Below, piece after piece: positions 55,530 to 64,000 of a DNA stretch of 64,000 nt. Made by a program: the position numbers and the translations under genes. The notes under the pieces are model-generated. The model ran no database searches, was not told the DNA's origin, and saw only the letters and a program-made list of their open reading frames with translations. Position 1 is the first letter of the stretch. Every line of letters begins with the position of its first letter. Source of the DNA: Opitutia bacterium (GTDB lineage: Bacteria; Verrucomicrobiota; Verrucomicrobiia; Opitutales; Opitutaceae); assembly GCA_016187945.1 (NCBI GenBank), contig JACPIT010000011.1, positions 204,056 to 268,055 of the forward strand. The letters are read 5' to 3'.

Positions 55530-56619
55530 GCAATCGGCGGTAGAAGCGCTCATGCTCGGCGGCAACTCGACGTGCGGAGAAGAAGTCGAGCCCTTCATCA
55601 TTGCGCCGCCAGCGCGCAAGCCGATCGCCGTGAGCCAACTCGCGCAGTTGGGTGACGAGATCGTGTTCGTCTTTAAACGTCCATCCACCCGTCGTCCGCG
55701 CAACGAGATCGGTCGTGCCGCTGGCGACATGAGCGAGCACGGGCACGCCAGCCGCAATCGCTTCGAGTGCCGCCATCGACGACGCCTCCCAAGGCGATAC
55801 GACCACGAGGCAATCGACGCGGCCGTAAAACGACGCCAGGTCGGCAATTTCCCCGCTCCATTCCCAACGCGAATCGAGGCGCAACTCCTCCGCGAGCGCG
55901 CGCAGTGAGCGCGCGTAGGCCGCACTCGCGGCGGTGCCGTTTTCGGCGCCGGCGTGCCGCACCCGCAATGGCAGTTCGTCCGGCAACGCGGCCATCGCGC
56001 GCATCAACACTTCCCATTCCTTCACCGGCACGAGAGCGCCGACTGCGCCAAGCGTCACCGGTCGAGCGCGCGGCAAAGCCACCGGCCGACGAATCGCGTC
56101 GGCAGTGATCGCGTCCGGCCAGCAATTCGCCCAGTCGCATGGCGCGATGCCGTAGTGACGTTTCATCGCGGGCCCGAGCCAGCGCAGCCGGTCGCGCAAA
56201 CGCGCATGTGCGAGACGATAAAGCCAACGTTGACGACCGAGGCAACGCACGGTCGAGACGACGCGATTTTTCCCCATCGCCTGCAGCCAGAGCGCGACCA
56301 ACAAACCGGCGCGCGAGTGGCCGTGATAAATTCGGCCGGGCTTGGCGCGTAACCAAGCTTGTGCATCGGCAGCAACGCGTCGCGTCCGCCACAATGTCGC
56401 GGGCGAAATGCGCTCGGCGTCCAGTGGCACCGAACGCCAGAGAGGCAAACCGCGCGCCTCAGCGACCGGAAAATACGGATGCACGCCAAGCACCGAAGCA
56501 AACGAGGCTTCGGCGGCGAGCGCTCGCAAAGCGGAATTCACTCCGCCACCGCCGGAGACGTAGCCGGTGTAATGCAGCACTTCGAGATCAGCGGTCGCAG
56601 CGGACGGCGCAGGGGACAC
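55516..56619 (-). CDS. Family 4 glycosyltransferase
   Basis: A 367-residue GT-B enzyme. The N-terminal glycine loop is LHYTGYVSGGGGVNSALRAL. YHGHSRAGLLVALWLQAMGK follows, then VTLGAVGALVPVKEWEVLMR. The nucleotide-sugar motif is VVVSPWEASSMAALEAIAAG (E-x7-E), followed by VPVLAHVASGTTDLV. It is of GT4 type, acting in surface glycan assembly; donor and acceptor are unknown. It is divergent from the flippase gene. Confidence 0.88.
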   Translation of the reverse strand: MSPAPSAATADLEVLHYTGYVSGGGGVNSALRALAAEASFASVLGVHPYFPVAEARGLPLWRSVPLDAERISPATLWRTRRVAADAQAWLRAKPGRIYHGHSRAGLLVALWLQAMGKNRVVSTVRCLGRQRWLYRLAHARLRDRLRWLGPAMKRHYGIAPCDWANCWPDAITADAIRRPVALPRARPVTLGAVGALVPVKEWEVLMRAMAALPDELPLRVRHAGAENGTAASAAYARSLRALAEELRLDSRWEWSGEIADLASFYGRVDCLVVVSPWEASSMAALEAIAAGVPVLAHVASGTTDLVARTTGGWTFKDEHDLVTQLRELAHGDRLARWRRNDEGLDFFSARRVAAEHERFYRRLLNSS

Positions 56620-56675
56620 TCCCTCCGACTAAGCGAACGACACGGCGCTGCAAGCTTGGCCCCGCGCCATTTTGC

Positions 56676-57980
56676 GTGCCATGCTCGCGCGAATTGAAGG
56701 TATCCCGCCACGATTTCCACGCGCATTTGCTGCCGATTCTGCTCGGCCAAATTCTATCGCTCGGCGTTGGCGTGGCGGGCGTCCGTCTCGCGTCGAGCTT
56801 GGTAGCGCCGGCAGATTATGGCATCTACGGACTGTTCGTCAGTCTGACGCCGCTCGGGGCGGCGGTCATCTACGCCGGCTTGGTGAAATATGTGGCGCGA
56901 CATTGGCATGAAACGACCGACCGACAGGCGCTGAAGAGCGCGACGCTCACCGCCGCAATGCGAAAAGCGCCTTGGCTCGTGATCGCAGCCGCGCTCACGG
57001 CAGCCGCGCTGCCCGGCCGTTGGCTGGGTTTGTTTCCAGCGCTGTTGGTCGCCGCGAGCGCGCTCGGGCTCCTCGCGTTCGTGCAGACCGCGTTGCAAGC
57101 CGACCGCGCCAACTGGCGCGACTTCGGGGTGTCGTTGACGGGTTCCTTGCTGCGCACGTTGCTGCCGCTGGCGCTTTACGCGTTGGTCGGCGGAAAACTT
57201 CAGTGGCTACTCGTCGGCTTCGCGCTCTACGCCGTGCTGACGGCAGCGATCGCGATGGGCGTCGGCGGATGGGGGAGCGCGTGGCGCACACCTCGAACGA
57301 CCGAGGTGATCACCACCTATGACGGCCCGCGATTCGTGGTGCTCGCGGCCGTGGGCTGGGCGATGGGCGCGAGCGGGCGGGCCATCGTCGCCGGCTTTTT
57401 CGGCGCGGCCGAGGCGGGGTATTTCGTCCTGGCGGGAAATGTGGCGCTCGTGGTCGTGTCGACGCTCTACGCGGTGGTGCTCCAATTTTTCCAACCGCGG
57501 TTGTTCGCCTACGCGGAAGAAACATCCGGTGACATCAAGGTGCTGACCCAAATCACGGACCTCGTCGCGATCGGTTTCACGCTGCTCGGGGTGGCTGGCG
57601 TGGTGGTGCTGCGAGCGCTGATGCCGTGGCTGGTCGGAACGCTGATCGCACCGCAATACGCCGACGCGGCGAATTGGCTGCTGGCCGCCGGAAGCTTTCA
57701 CTTGGCACTGCTCGTGCCGATGTTCTTCCACCTGCTCCTGATCGCGGCACGGCGCGAGTCGGCCTGCGGACCGGCCGAGATCGGCACAGCGATCGTGCTG
57801 CTGGCCGGCGGCGTGGGTGCCGCGGCGTTGAGCGCTGATACATTTCGATGGTTCGCCATGGCGAGTCCAGTCGTGGCTTGGCTCGTGGCGCGGCCCATCG
57901 CGATTTGGTCGCTGCATCGCTCGCGAAACCGACGAGCGGATTCCGCTGCGACGCCGCCGAGCGCGGATTTGCCGTTATGA
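56676..57980 (+). CDS. Wzx-like polysaccharide flippase (oligosaccharide translocase family)
   Basis: About 434 residues with twelve or so membrane helices: LLPILLGQILSLGVGVAGVR at the N-terminus, APADYGIYGLFVSLTPLGAA, and GRAIVAGFFGAAEAGYFVLA, typical of MOP-superfamily flippases. It would move lipid-linked repeat units across the inner membrane. The start is uncertain: GTG 56676 or TTG 56694 are the nearest in-frame options before the first helix. It is coupled to the next gene by an ATGA overlap. Confidence 0.83.
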   Translation: MPCSRELKVSRHDFHAHLLPILLGQILSLGVGVAGVRLASSLVAPADYGIYGLFVSLTPLGAAVIYAGLVKYVARHWHETTDRQALKSATLTAAMRKAPWLVIAAALTAAALPGRWLGLFPALLVAASALGLLAFVQTALQADRANWRDFGVSLTGSLLRTLLPLALYALVGGKLQWLLVGFALYAVLTAAIAMGVGGWGSAWRTPRTTEVITTYDGPRFVVLAAVGWAMGASGRAIVAGFFGAAEAGYFVLAGNVALVVVSTLYAVVLQFFQPRLFAYAEETSGDIKVLTQITDLVAIGFTLLGVAGVVVLRALMPWLVGTLIAPQYADAANWLLAAGSFHLALLVPMFFHLLLIAARRESACGPAEIGTAIVLLAGGVGAAALSADTFRWFAMASPVVAWLVARPIAIWSLHRSRNRRADSAATPPSADLPL

Positions 57981-59434
57981 ATCCGCGACTGCGCTCTCTG
58001 CTCTACACCGTCGCGTGCGCACTCGTCGCCACGTGGCTCGGCTGGAGTGTCGCCGAAGGCGAATACATGTGGCCCGCGTTGTTCGCTGCGATCTGCCTGG
58101 CGGCAATCGCGGTGCGCGTGAGCGGACGGCGTTTGGACATCGTCGTGCTCGGCGCGCTGATCGTCGGCTACATCGTGGGCAATCGCGGTTTTGCGCAGTT
58201 GATGCCCGCTCCCGGTTTGCCGCTGCTGCCCGCGGAAGCCGGATTGTTGATTGCGGGCGGGTGGCTGATCGTTTCCTGCGCGCTGCAACGTCGATTGCCG
58301 CTCGAGCGAGATGCGCTGAATTACGCAGTTCTGCTCTGCATTTTGGTCGGGACGGCACGAGTGCTGTTCGATCTGAAGCCCTGGGGTTTGGTCGCGGTGC
58401 GCGACTTCGCGACGGTTTACTACGCGGGGTTTTTCTTCATCGCTCAAGCGGTCGCGCGCGATCCGGCCGCGCGCAGATTTTTGCTCGGGTCGCTGCTGGT
58501 CGGAGTGATCGTCCTGCTCCCGATGTATGCGCTCTCGCTGGTCGCGCCGGAATTTTTTCTGACGCAGCTCACCGTGCGCGGCGTGCCGCTCATTTTTTAT
58601 AAGGGTGACCTAGTCTACACGTTTCTCATGGCCGGCAGCACTCTGCTGTTTCACTGGGCCGAAGGTCCGCGGCAATGGCATTGGCGGGCGTTGTCGGCTG
58701 TCTTGTTCATCGCGGTGGTTGCGAGCGACAGCCGTGCGTCACTCGCGGGCGGAATCGCGGCGCTCGGATTGCTGGGGCTGCGGCGGCGCTGGAATTTCGC
58801 GAGGCTTCAGCTTGCTGCGACTTTGGGCAGTTTACTGCTGCTGGTCGCGCTCGCCGTGCTCGTCCGAAACGACTGGGCCGAACGCAAGGTCGACTCGGCG
58901 GTCGATCGCGTGAGCTCGATGGTCGATGTGACGGGCCGCGCCCGTTACCGAAGCGATGACAGCTATTTCCGGAGCGACAACAATCGCTTCCGTCTCGTTT
59001 GGTGGACAAACGTCGTTCGAGAAACGTGGGCCGGAAACCCGGTGTTCGGGTTGGGATTCGGGCATGACCTCGCGAGTCGCTTCGTCCGCGAATACTACCC
59101 CGAAGCCAGTGAGGATTCTTCAACGCGCAGTCCCCACAATCTTCTGGTCACGGTCTTCGGTCGGATGGGCTTCGTCGGATTGATCGCGTGGTTGGCTCTG
59201 ATGGCCGCGATGTTGCGCACGAGCCTGCAGGTGCTCGCCAACGAGCAATTGTCGCGAGCGTGGGGTTTGGCGGTCGCTCCGTGGGTGGTGTGGATCAGTG
59301 CGTGTTTCGGCGTTGTGCTGGAAGGACCGATGGCAGCCGTGCCGTTTTGGATCATGCTCGGGCTGCTCAACGCCGAGCGGCGCGCGCAGGAAGAATCTCA
59401 AGCCGATGGCGCGGCAACTGGCCGCAAGCCGTGA
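57977..59434 (+). CDS. O-antigen polymerase/ligase-like membrane protein (Wzy_C)
   Basis: A 485-residue protein with about ten or more helices and a large periplasmic loop before the C-terminal part. The Wzy_C-type signature FGLGFGHDLASRFVREYY, then STRSPHNLLVTVFGRMGFVG, carries the usual Arg and His. It is a polymerase or ligase of surface glycan. ATG 57977 overlaps the flippase stop by 4 bp, pairing flippase and polymerase as in Wzx/Wzy systems. Its 3' end overlaps the convergent GT2 gene by 37 bp. Confidence 0.87.
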   Translation: MNPRLRSLLYTVACALVATWLGWSVAEGEYMWPALFAAICLAAIAVRVSGRRLDIVVLGALIVGYIVGNRGFAQLMPAPGLPLLPAEAGLLIAGGWLIVSCALQRRLPLERDALNYAVLLCILVGTARVLFDLKPWGLVAVRDFATVYYAGFFFIAQAVARDPAARRFLLGSLLVGVIVLLPMYALSLVAPEFFLTQLTVRGVPLIFYKGDLVYTFLMAGSTLLFHWAEGPRQWHWRALSAVLFIAVVASDSRASLAGGIAALGLLGLRRRWNFARLQLAATLGSLLLLVALAVLVRNDWAERKVDSAVDRVSSMVDVTGRARYRSDDSYFRSDNNRFRLVWWTNVVRETWAGNPVFGLGFGHDLASRFVREYYPEASEDSSTRSPHNLLVTVFGRMGFVGLIAWLALMAAMLRTSLQVLANEQLSRAWGLAVAPWVVWISACFGVVLEGPMAAVPFWIMLGLLNAERRAQEESQADGAATGRKP

Positions 59435-60453
59435 GCCCGCAACGGACCTGACCAAAATAGCCGGTTCAGAAACACCACAGCACGTGGTTCGGCTACGAGC
59501 GCTCGCCAGTGCGTTCGCAAGGCGCGGACGACGGTCCCGGCGCGCGGATCGGCCGCGATCCATTTGCGCGCGTGATAGCTCGCCAGCTCGGGCAATCCCT
59601 CGCGCAGGCTGAAAAGGGCGAACTCGCGGTAGATTTCAGCCGGTGACGGAGGCGCCTCAAACAGCGAACGCAAAACTTCGCGCGATTCCGCGAGCTGCTC
59701 CGGTCGCTTCAAACGTCGCCGGGCGCCCGCAACGCGCACCAGCGCGGCGTGCAGCGATTGTTTCGCTTCGAACTGCTGCGTGCCCTGGCCGGAGTGCACA
59801 CGATAGCTGAGCAGCGGTTCCGGCAGAGCGGCCACGTGCCCGTGCTCGGTTACACGGGCGAGAAAATCAAAATCTTCCGCCAACTCGAATTCCGGTCGGT
59901 AAGGATGGCGCTCGAAGACGGCCCGTCGTCCAGTGTAGGACGGCGCAGTTGCCGGCATCGAATACCGCGAAAACGTTTTCTGCGCCGATGGACTGGTCAG
60001 CGTGAATTGCCAACCGACGCGCCGGCCGGTTTGGTCGATCGTGTCGGCATGGCTGCCGACCAAATCCAATGTCGGATCGGCGCGCAGCGCCGCGACTTGT
60101 CGGGTGAAACGATGCGTCCACGCAACGTCATCGTAGTCCAACAGAGCGATAAACTCGCCGCGCGCCGCCGCGACGCCCGCATTGCGCGCCACTGCTGCGC
60201 CGAAATTCCGCGGCAAAGAAACCACCCGCACGCGATCGTCGCGGCCGGCCGGCCCCAACGCGTCGCAGCCGGCGCCAGTGCCATTGTCCACCGCCACCAA
60301 CTCCCAGTCGCCGAACGATTGATCGAGGACGCTTTGCGCCGCGATCGGCAGAAAGGGCGTCGCACGATGAAACGGAACGATGACGGAAACGGTCGGCACT
60401 GGTCCGAGGGTCGCAAAGTTCGCCGCCGGAGCAAGCGCCTGCGCAAATACCAA
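59398..60453 (-). CDS. Family 2 glycosyltransferase
   Basis: A 351-residue GT-A enzyme. It has VSVIVPFHRATPFLPIAAQS, VLDQSFGDWELVAVDNGTG, FGAAVARNAGVAAARGEFIA and the metal site LLDYDDVAWTHRF (in place of the common D-x-D), followed by FELAEDFDFLARVTEHGHVA. It has no membrane segments. It is the last member of the glycan region, divergent from rodA. Confidence 0.9.
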   Translation of the reverse strand: MVFAQALAPAANFATLGPVPTVSVIVPFHRATPFLPIAAQSVLDQSFGDWELVAVDNGTGAGCDALGPAGRDDRVRVVSLPRNFGAAVARNAGVAAARGEFIALLDYDDVAWTHRFTRQVAALRADPTLDLVGSHADTIDQTGRRVGWQFTLTSPSAQKTFSRYSMPATAPSYTGRRAVFERHPYRPEFELAEDFDFLARVTEHGHVAALPEPLLSYRVHSGQGTQQFEAKQSLHAALVRVAGARRRLKRPEQLAESREVLRSLFEAPPSPAEIYREFALFSLREGLPELASYHARKWIAADPRAGTVVRALRTHWRALVAEPRAVVFLNRLFWSGPLRAHGLRPVAAPSA

Positions 60454-60512
60454 CTATCACGACTGCGCCATTGCGCGCCGGCATCGCGGGCGTTTAATCG
60501 CGGCTCTTCCCT

Positions 60513-61751
60513 GTGAGAATCGCTCGCGGCATCGACCTCGCTCAGTTTTTCAAGCTCACGACGCGTGAGCGGTCGGATTGGATCAATCCGACGTGCATGG
60601 GCGTGCTCTCGACCTTCGGCGTGTTCTTCATCTACAGCGCGCAGGCGGCGACGGACGGCGATCAGTGGATCAAGCAGCTCGTCTATCTCGCGCTCGGCGC
60701 CGTCGTCTACGTCGCGACGTCGCTGCTGGATTACCGGCTGTGGCTGAAATACGCGCACTGGGTCTACTTCGCGGCGCTCGTGGCGCTGGCGCTCGTGCTC
60801 ATCCCCGGCATCGGCACCACGCACGGCATGGGCGCGCGGCGTTGGATCGAGATTCCCGCACTGGGCGCGTTTCAGCCGTCGGAGGCGGGCAAGATCGCGG
60901 TGCTGTTCGTGACGGCGTCGATCCTCACCGGCAACCGTCTCGGCACCGTGCGCGACTCGTTGCAAGTGCTGATCAAGTTAGCCCTTGCGGTGGGTATACC
61001 CATGTTGTTCATAGTCGCAGAACCTGACTTGGGCAGCGCTCTTGCGATCGCGCCGATGGTCTTCGCCATGCTTTTCGTCTCCAATCTCTCGCTGCGTTTT
61101 TTTGCCGGGGCGTTGGCTGTGTTCGCGTTGCTGATCGGCGCCGTCGCGCTCGACGTGGGGAAATACGCGACGTTCATGGACGAGAACGGCCTGGATTTTA
61201 ACAACGACAAGGGCGCCTACGAAAAATCCACCTGGGCGCGCCTGCCGCTGAAGGATTATCAGCGCAATCGCGTGCTGGCGTTCTGGAATCCCGACAAGGT
61301 CGACCGCACCGGCATCGGTTGGAACCAGATCCAGTCGCGCATCTCGGTCGGCTCGGGCGGGCTCACGGGCAAGGGCTGGACCGAGGGCACGCAGGCGAAG
61401 CTCGGCTACCTGCCGCGCGCGGTCGCGCATAACGATTTTATCTTCTCCGTCATCGCGGAGGAGAAAGGTTTCCTGGGAAGCATTGCCGTCATCGGCTTGT
61501 TCGGAGTGTTGCTGTGGAACGGGGTTCGCATTGCCGGCCTCGCCCGCGACCGCTTCGGGATGCTGCTCGTCATCGGCGTTACCGCGCTGCTGTGCGTGCA
61601 CATCTTCGTGAACATCGCCATGACCGTCGGCCTCGTGCCGGTGAAAGGCATCCCGCTTCCCTTCATCAGCTACGGCGGCACCTTCGTGCTTAGCTGCTGC
61701 TTGCTGCAAGGACTGGTCCAAAGCGTCTATCGTTTCCGGAGGGACTTCTAA
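60513..61751 (+). CDS. rodA: Peptidoglycan glycosyltransferase RodA (SEDS family)
   Basis: A 412-residue polytopic protein that polymerises lipid II for cell elongation. SEDS motifs are IEIPALGAFQPSEAGKIAVL, IVAEPDLGSALAIAPMVFAM, YQRNRVLAFWNPD, GYLPRAVAHNDFIFSVIAEE and VPVKGIPLPFISYGGTFVLS. The extended loop after LDVGKYATFMDEN is long. The start is GTG at 60513. No mreBCD or PBP2 gene is in view. RNase E/G follows after 112 bp. Confidence 0.95.
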   Translation: MRIARGIDLAQFFKLTTRERSDWINPTCMGVLSTFGVFFIYSAQAATDGDQWIKQLVYLALGAVVYVATSLLDYRLWLKYAHWVYFAALVALALVLIPGIGTTHGMGARRWIEIPALGAFQPSEAGKIAVLFVTASILTGNRLGTVRDSLQVLIKLALAVGIPMLFIVAEPDLGSALAIAPMVFAMLFVSNLSLRFFAGALAVFALLIGAVALDVGKYATFMDENGLDFNNDKGAYEKSTWARLPLKDYQRNRVLAFWNPDKVDRTGIGWNQIQSRISVGSGGLTGKGWTEGTQAKLGYLPRAVAHNDFIFSVIAEEKGFLGSIAVIGLFGVLLWNGVRIAGLARDRFGMLLVIGVTALLCVHIFVNIAMTVGLVPVKGIPLPFISYGGTFVLSCCLLQGLVQSVYRFRRDF

Positions 61752-61863
61752 ATGAAGCCCGCCTCCCGCGATACTGACCGTTTTGCCGGAATCTCCTGCG
61801 CGCAGCCGTCCTGCACCGAGGCGTCCGCCGACGTCAACACACCCCCACGGCACACGCCACACC

Positions 61864-63618
61864 ATGAACGATCAGTCCACCCAATCGGGCGCCCCGGAAT
61901 CTCCCCGGGACGCCGCGGCTCGCCATGAAGAGGAATTGCAGCAACCGCCTCCTCTGAAACACAGCGAACCGGTCACCGCCTCCCAACTTAACGCCGAAGC
62001 CAAGGAACGCTCCACCCAGCGCCCGCTCCTCCAAAAGATCCTCAGCATCTTCCAAAAGGAAAAAAGCACCTTCCGCGAACTCGTCATCAACTCCGAACCG
62101 CTCGAGAAGCGCGTCGCGCTCCTCGTCAACGGCGTCCTCGATCGCTTCGAGATCGAGCGCGAATCCGACAACCGGATGGTCGGCGGCATCTACAAAGGCC
62201 GCATCAAGAACCTCGACCCCGGCCTCAAGGCCGCGTTCGTCGACATCGGTTACTCCAAAAACGCGTTCCTCCACTACTGGGACATGCTCCCCGCCGCCGC
62301 CGACTCGTCCGTCGAAGTCGTGCGCGTGAACAAGAAGAAGAACGCCGAGCCGCGCAAAGCCGAGCCGACCGTGAAGGACATCCCGGGCATGTATCCTCCG
62401 GGCAGCGAGATCGTCATTCAGGTTACCAAAGGCCCCATCGGCACCAAGGGCCCGCGCACCACGACGAACCTCTCGATCCCCGGCCGCTACCTGATCCTCA
62501 CGCCGTTCTCCGACGGCTGCGGCATCTCCCGCAAGATCGAGGACCAAGCCGAGCGCAAGCGCCTCAAGACCCTCATCAACGAGCTCACGATCCCCGAAGG
62601 CATGGGCGTCATCGTCCGCACCGCCGGCGAGGGCAAGAAAGCCCGCTACTTCGTCCGCGACCTCCACCTGCTTCTCAAGAAGTGGGAAGAGATCCAGCGC
62701 AAGATGGAGAGCGACCGCGCCCCGTCGTGCCTTTACCAGGAGCCCGACATCGTCGAGCGCACCGTCCGCGACTTCCTCACCGAGGACATCGACCGCGTGC
62801 TCATCGACAACGAAGCCGATTTCAAACGCACGCAGGACCTCGTCTCGCTCATCTCGTCGCGCTCGCGCGGCAAGATCGCTTACTACAAGGACAGCATCCC
62901 GGTCTTCGAGCGCTACAACATCGAGCGCCAGATCGAGCAGACCTTCCAGCGCCGCGTCACGCTGCCCTCCGGCGGCGAAATCGTCATCGACGAGACCGAG
63001 GCGCTCATCGCCATCGACGTGAACACCGGCTCCCACAAGTCGAAGCATGGCGACGAGAAGAACACGATCTTCCAGGTGAACATGGAAGCCGCCACCGAGA
63101 TGGCGCGCCAGATCCGGCTCCGCAACATCGGCGGCCTGATCATCATGGACTTCATCGACATGAAGGAACGGCGCCACCGTCAATCCGTCTACGACCGCAT
63201 GGTCGAGCTCATGTCGGAGGACAAAGCCAAGACGCACATCCTGCCCATCTCGCAGCTCGGCATCATGCAGATGACGCGCCAGCGCCAGCAGGAGTCGCTC
63301 TCGGCCAACATCTACACGAGCTGCCCCTATTGCCACGGCCGCGGCATCGTGAAGAGTGCCACGACGATGTCCGTTGAACTCCAACGCCGTCTCAGCTCCG
63401 TCGCGCGCCGCCTGCAAAACCGCAAAGACAGCAAGGAATACTCGCTGCGCGTGCACGTGCACCCGTCGATCCTGGAGCGCCTCCGCGCCGAAGACGCCGA
63501 CCTGCTCGTGCGCATGGAGAAGCTCTTCGGCGTGAAGCTAGCCTTCCGCGCCGACCCGAACTACCACGTCGAGAACTTCAAAATCATCAACGCGCTGACG
63601 AACGAAGAGTATCGCTGA
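61864..63618 (+). CDS. rng: Ribonuclease E/G family endoribonuclease
   Basis: A 584-residue RNase. The N-terminal extension is acidic and polar; the S1 domain at about 80-195 has [20 protein letters not shown] and [11 protein letters not shown]. The 5' sensor and DNase I-like domain have [20 protein letters not shown] (catalytic Asp about 386) and [20 protein letters not shown] (second Asp about 431). The zinc-link [14 protein letters not shown] lies at about 487. It is closer to RNase G in length, without the long RNase E scaffold tail. ATG 61864. A strong terminator follows. Confidence 0.95.
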   Translation: MNDQSTQSGAPESPRDAAARHEEELQQPPPLKHSEPVTASQLNAEAKERSTQRPLLQKILSIFQKEKSTFRELVINSEPLEKRVALLVNGVLDRFEIERESDNRMVGGIYKGRIKNLDPGLKAAFVDIGYSKNAFLHYWDMLPAAADSSVEVVRVNKKKNAEPRKAEPTVKDIPGMYPPGSEIVIQVTKGPIGTKGPRTTTNLSIPGRYLILTPFSDGCGISRKIEDQAERKRLKTLINELTIPEGMGVIVRTAGEGKKARYFVRDLHLLLKKWEEIQRKMESDRAPSCLYQEPDIVERTVRDFLTEDIDRVLIDNEADFKRTQDLVSLISSRSRGKIAYYKDSIPVFERYNIERQIEQTFQRRVTLPSGGEIVIDETEALIAIDVNTGSHKSKHGDEKNTIFQVNMEAATEMARQIRLRNIGGLIIMDFIDMKERRHRQSVYDRMVELMSEDKAKTHILPISQLGIMQMTRQRQQESLSANIYTSCPYCHGRGIVKSATTMSVELQRRLSSVARRLQNRKDSKEYSLRVHVHPSILERLRAEDADLLVRMEKLFGVKLAFRADPNYHVENFKIINALTNEEYR

Positions 63619-63650
63619 GAAGCAGCGATGCCCTACGAGAGTGACTTCGA

Positions 63651-63681
63651 GGCCCGACCGATACGGTCGGGCCTTTTATTT
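63651..63681 (+). terminator. Rho-independent terminator after the RNase E/G gene
   Basis: GGCCCGACC-GATAC-GGTCGGGCC, a perfect 9-bp stem, is followed by TTTTATTT, 33 bp after the stop codon. It probably ends the rodA-rng transcript. Confidence 0.93.
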
Positions 63682-63693
63682 CGCCGGGGCCAC

Positions 63694-63744
63694 GCGGAAT
63701 TCTAACCGCGGCAGATCTTTTCGGCTGCGGTTAGCTCGAATTCG
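63694..63744. repeat. Imperfect long inverted repeat in the right-end spacer
   Basis: GCGGAATTCTAACCGC is mirrored by GCGGTTAGCTCGAATTCGC with a 4-nt bulge and a 17-nt centre. The surrounding spacer (63682-63886) is less GC-rich than the rest of the window and shows no gene. Confidence 0.6.
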
Positions 63745-63886
63745 CAGCCTCATAGTCTTTTCGCCCACGTGCGAGGTTTGTCCGGAAAAGCCCTCCACCA
63801 CCTTTCATCCGGACTCCGAGCGATACCTCCATCGCGGGCATCGCGTAACGGCTCATGTCATACTAACGTCCCCTAGCTTATGGACT

Positions 63887-64000
63887 TTAGACTGGAGCGC
63901 CAGAGTTTACCTGGGCCGCGAGCCAGTGGTGGATGAGGCCCGCCACTTTGGCCGGTGGAGTCCATTGCCGGGAGGCGGCGAAGAGGTGGTCTTCCAACCG
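63887..64000 (-). CDS. C-terminal fragment of an unidentified gene (runs off the window)
   Basis: An open frame on the minus strand enters from the right edge and ends at TAA 63887-63889. It encodes 37 residues beginning RLEDHLFAASRQWTPPAKVA and ending LIHHWLAAQVNSGAPV. Third positions are mostly G/C, as in the real genes here. No family is recognised from so little sequence, and the frame could be fortuitous. Confidence 0.4.
   Translation of the reverse strand, partial: RLEDHLFAASRQWTPPAKVAGLIHHWLAAQVNSGAPV

Overview
The window looks like a chromosomal segment of a high-GC member of Verrucomicrobiota, most likely Opitutaceae. That placement is an inference. It rests on strong G/C third positions, many head-to-head palindromic intergenic repeats, repeated prepilin/NarL-type two-component loci, an exosortase-EpsI fusion, an S46 peptidase and the style of the gyrBA genes. 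No database search was possible. I saw no tRNA, rRNA, CRISPR array or prophage.

Layout. 1-3174 (minus): a pilMNO(P)Q type IV pilus alignment/secretin operon, with pilQ cut by the window edge. 3430-3531: a tiny bS22-like ribosomal protein with its own terminator. 3762-9852 (minus): an AddAB-like helicase-nuclease pair. 10057-19976 and 25398-30342 (plus): three cassettes that each encode a membrane histidine kinase plus a PilV-like, PilW-like and PilX-like prepilin set. Cassettes 2 and 3 also carry a NarL/LuxR-type response regulator; cassette 1 does not. Between cassettes 2 and 3 (20275-24786) lies a mirror-image pair of operons. Each encodes a polytopic membrane protein with a spermidine-synthase-like domain and a small membrane partner. 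rpsT follows at 24993-25250.

30496-31155 is an unknown membrane protein. 31481-31897 is RNase P RNA, preceded by a COG1579-type zinc-ribbon coiled-coil gene. 32871-38087 is gyrB-gyrA. 38317-39556 holds two paralogous secreted proteins, followed by a PTS EIIA-Ntr-like gene and a REP-associated tyrosine transposase (RAYT) framed by its own REP pairs. 41048-47631 holds an S46 peptidase, CorA, an M28 peptidase and an MFS exporter.

47827-60453 is a surface-polysaccharide region. It contains a WecG/TagA glycosyltransferase, a membrane glycosyltransferase, GT9, GT4 and GT2 enzymes, a Wzx-like flippase, a Wzy/ligase-like protein and an exosortase-EpsI fusion. Interspersed are an exonuclease-like gene, an inositol-monophosphatase-family phosphatase and queF. 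The right end carries rodA, an RNase E/G gene with a clear terminator, and the C-terminus of an unidentified minus-strand gene.

The most unusual features are these: the threefold kinase(-regulator)-PilV/W/X cassette; an Asp/His pentapeptide-repeat insertion in the PilX of cassette 2; the mirrored spermidine-synthase-like membrane operons; and at least seven families of paired palindromic repeats, most with a GTAG foot. Some of those repeats lie inside or at the edges of coding regions: prepilin leaders, the RAYT stop codon and the exosortase linker.
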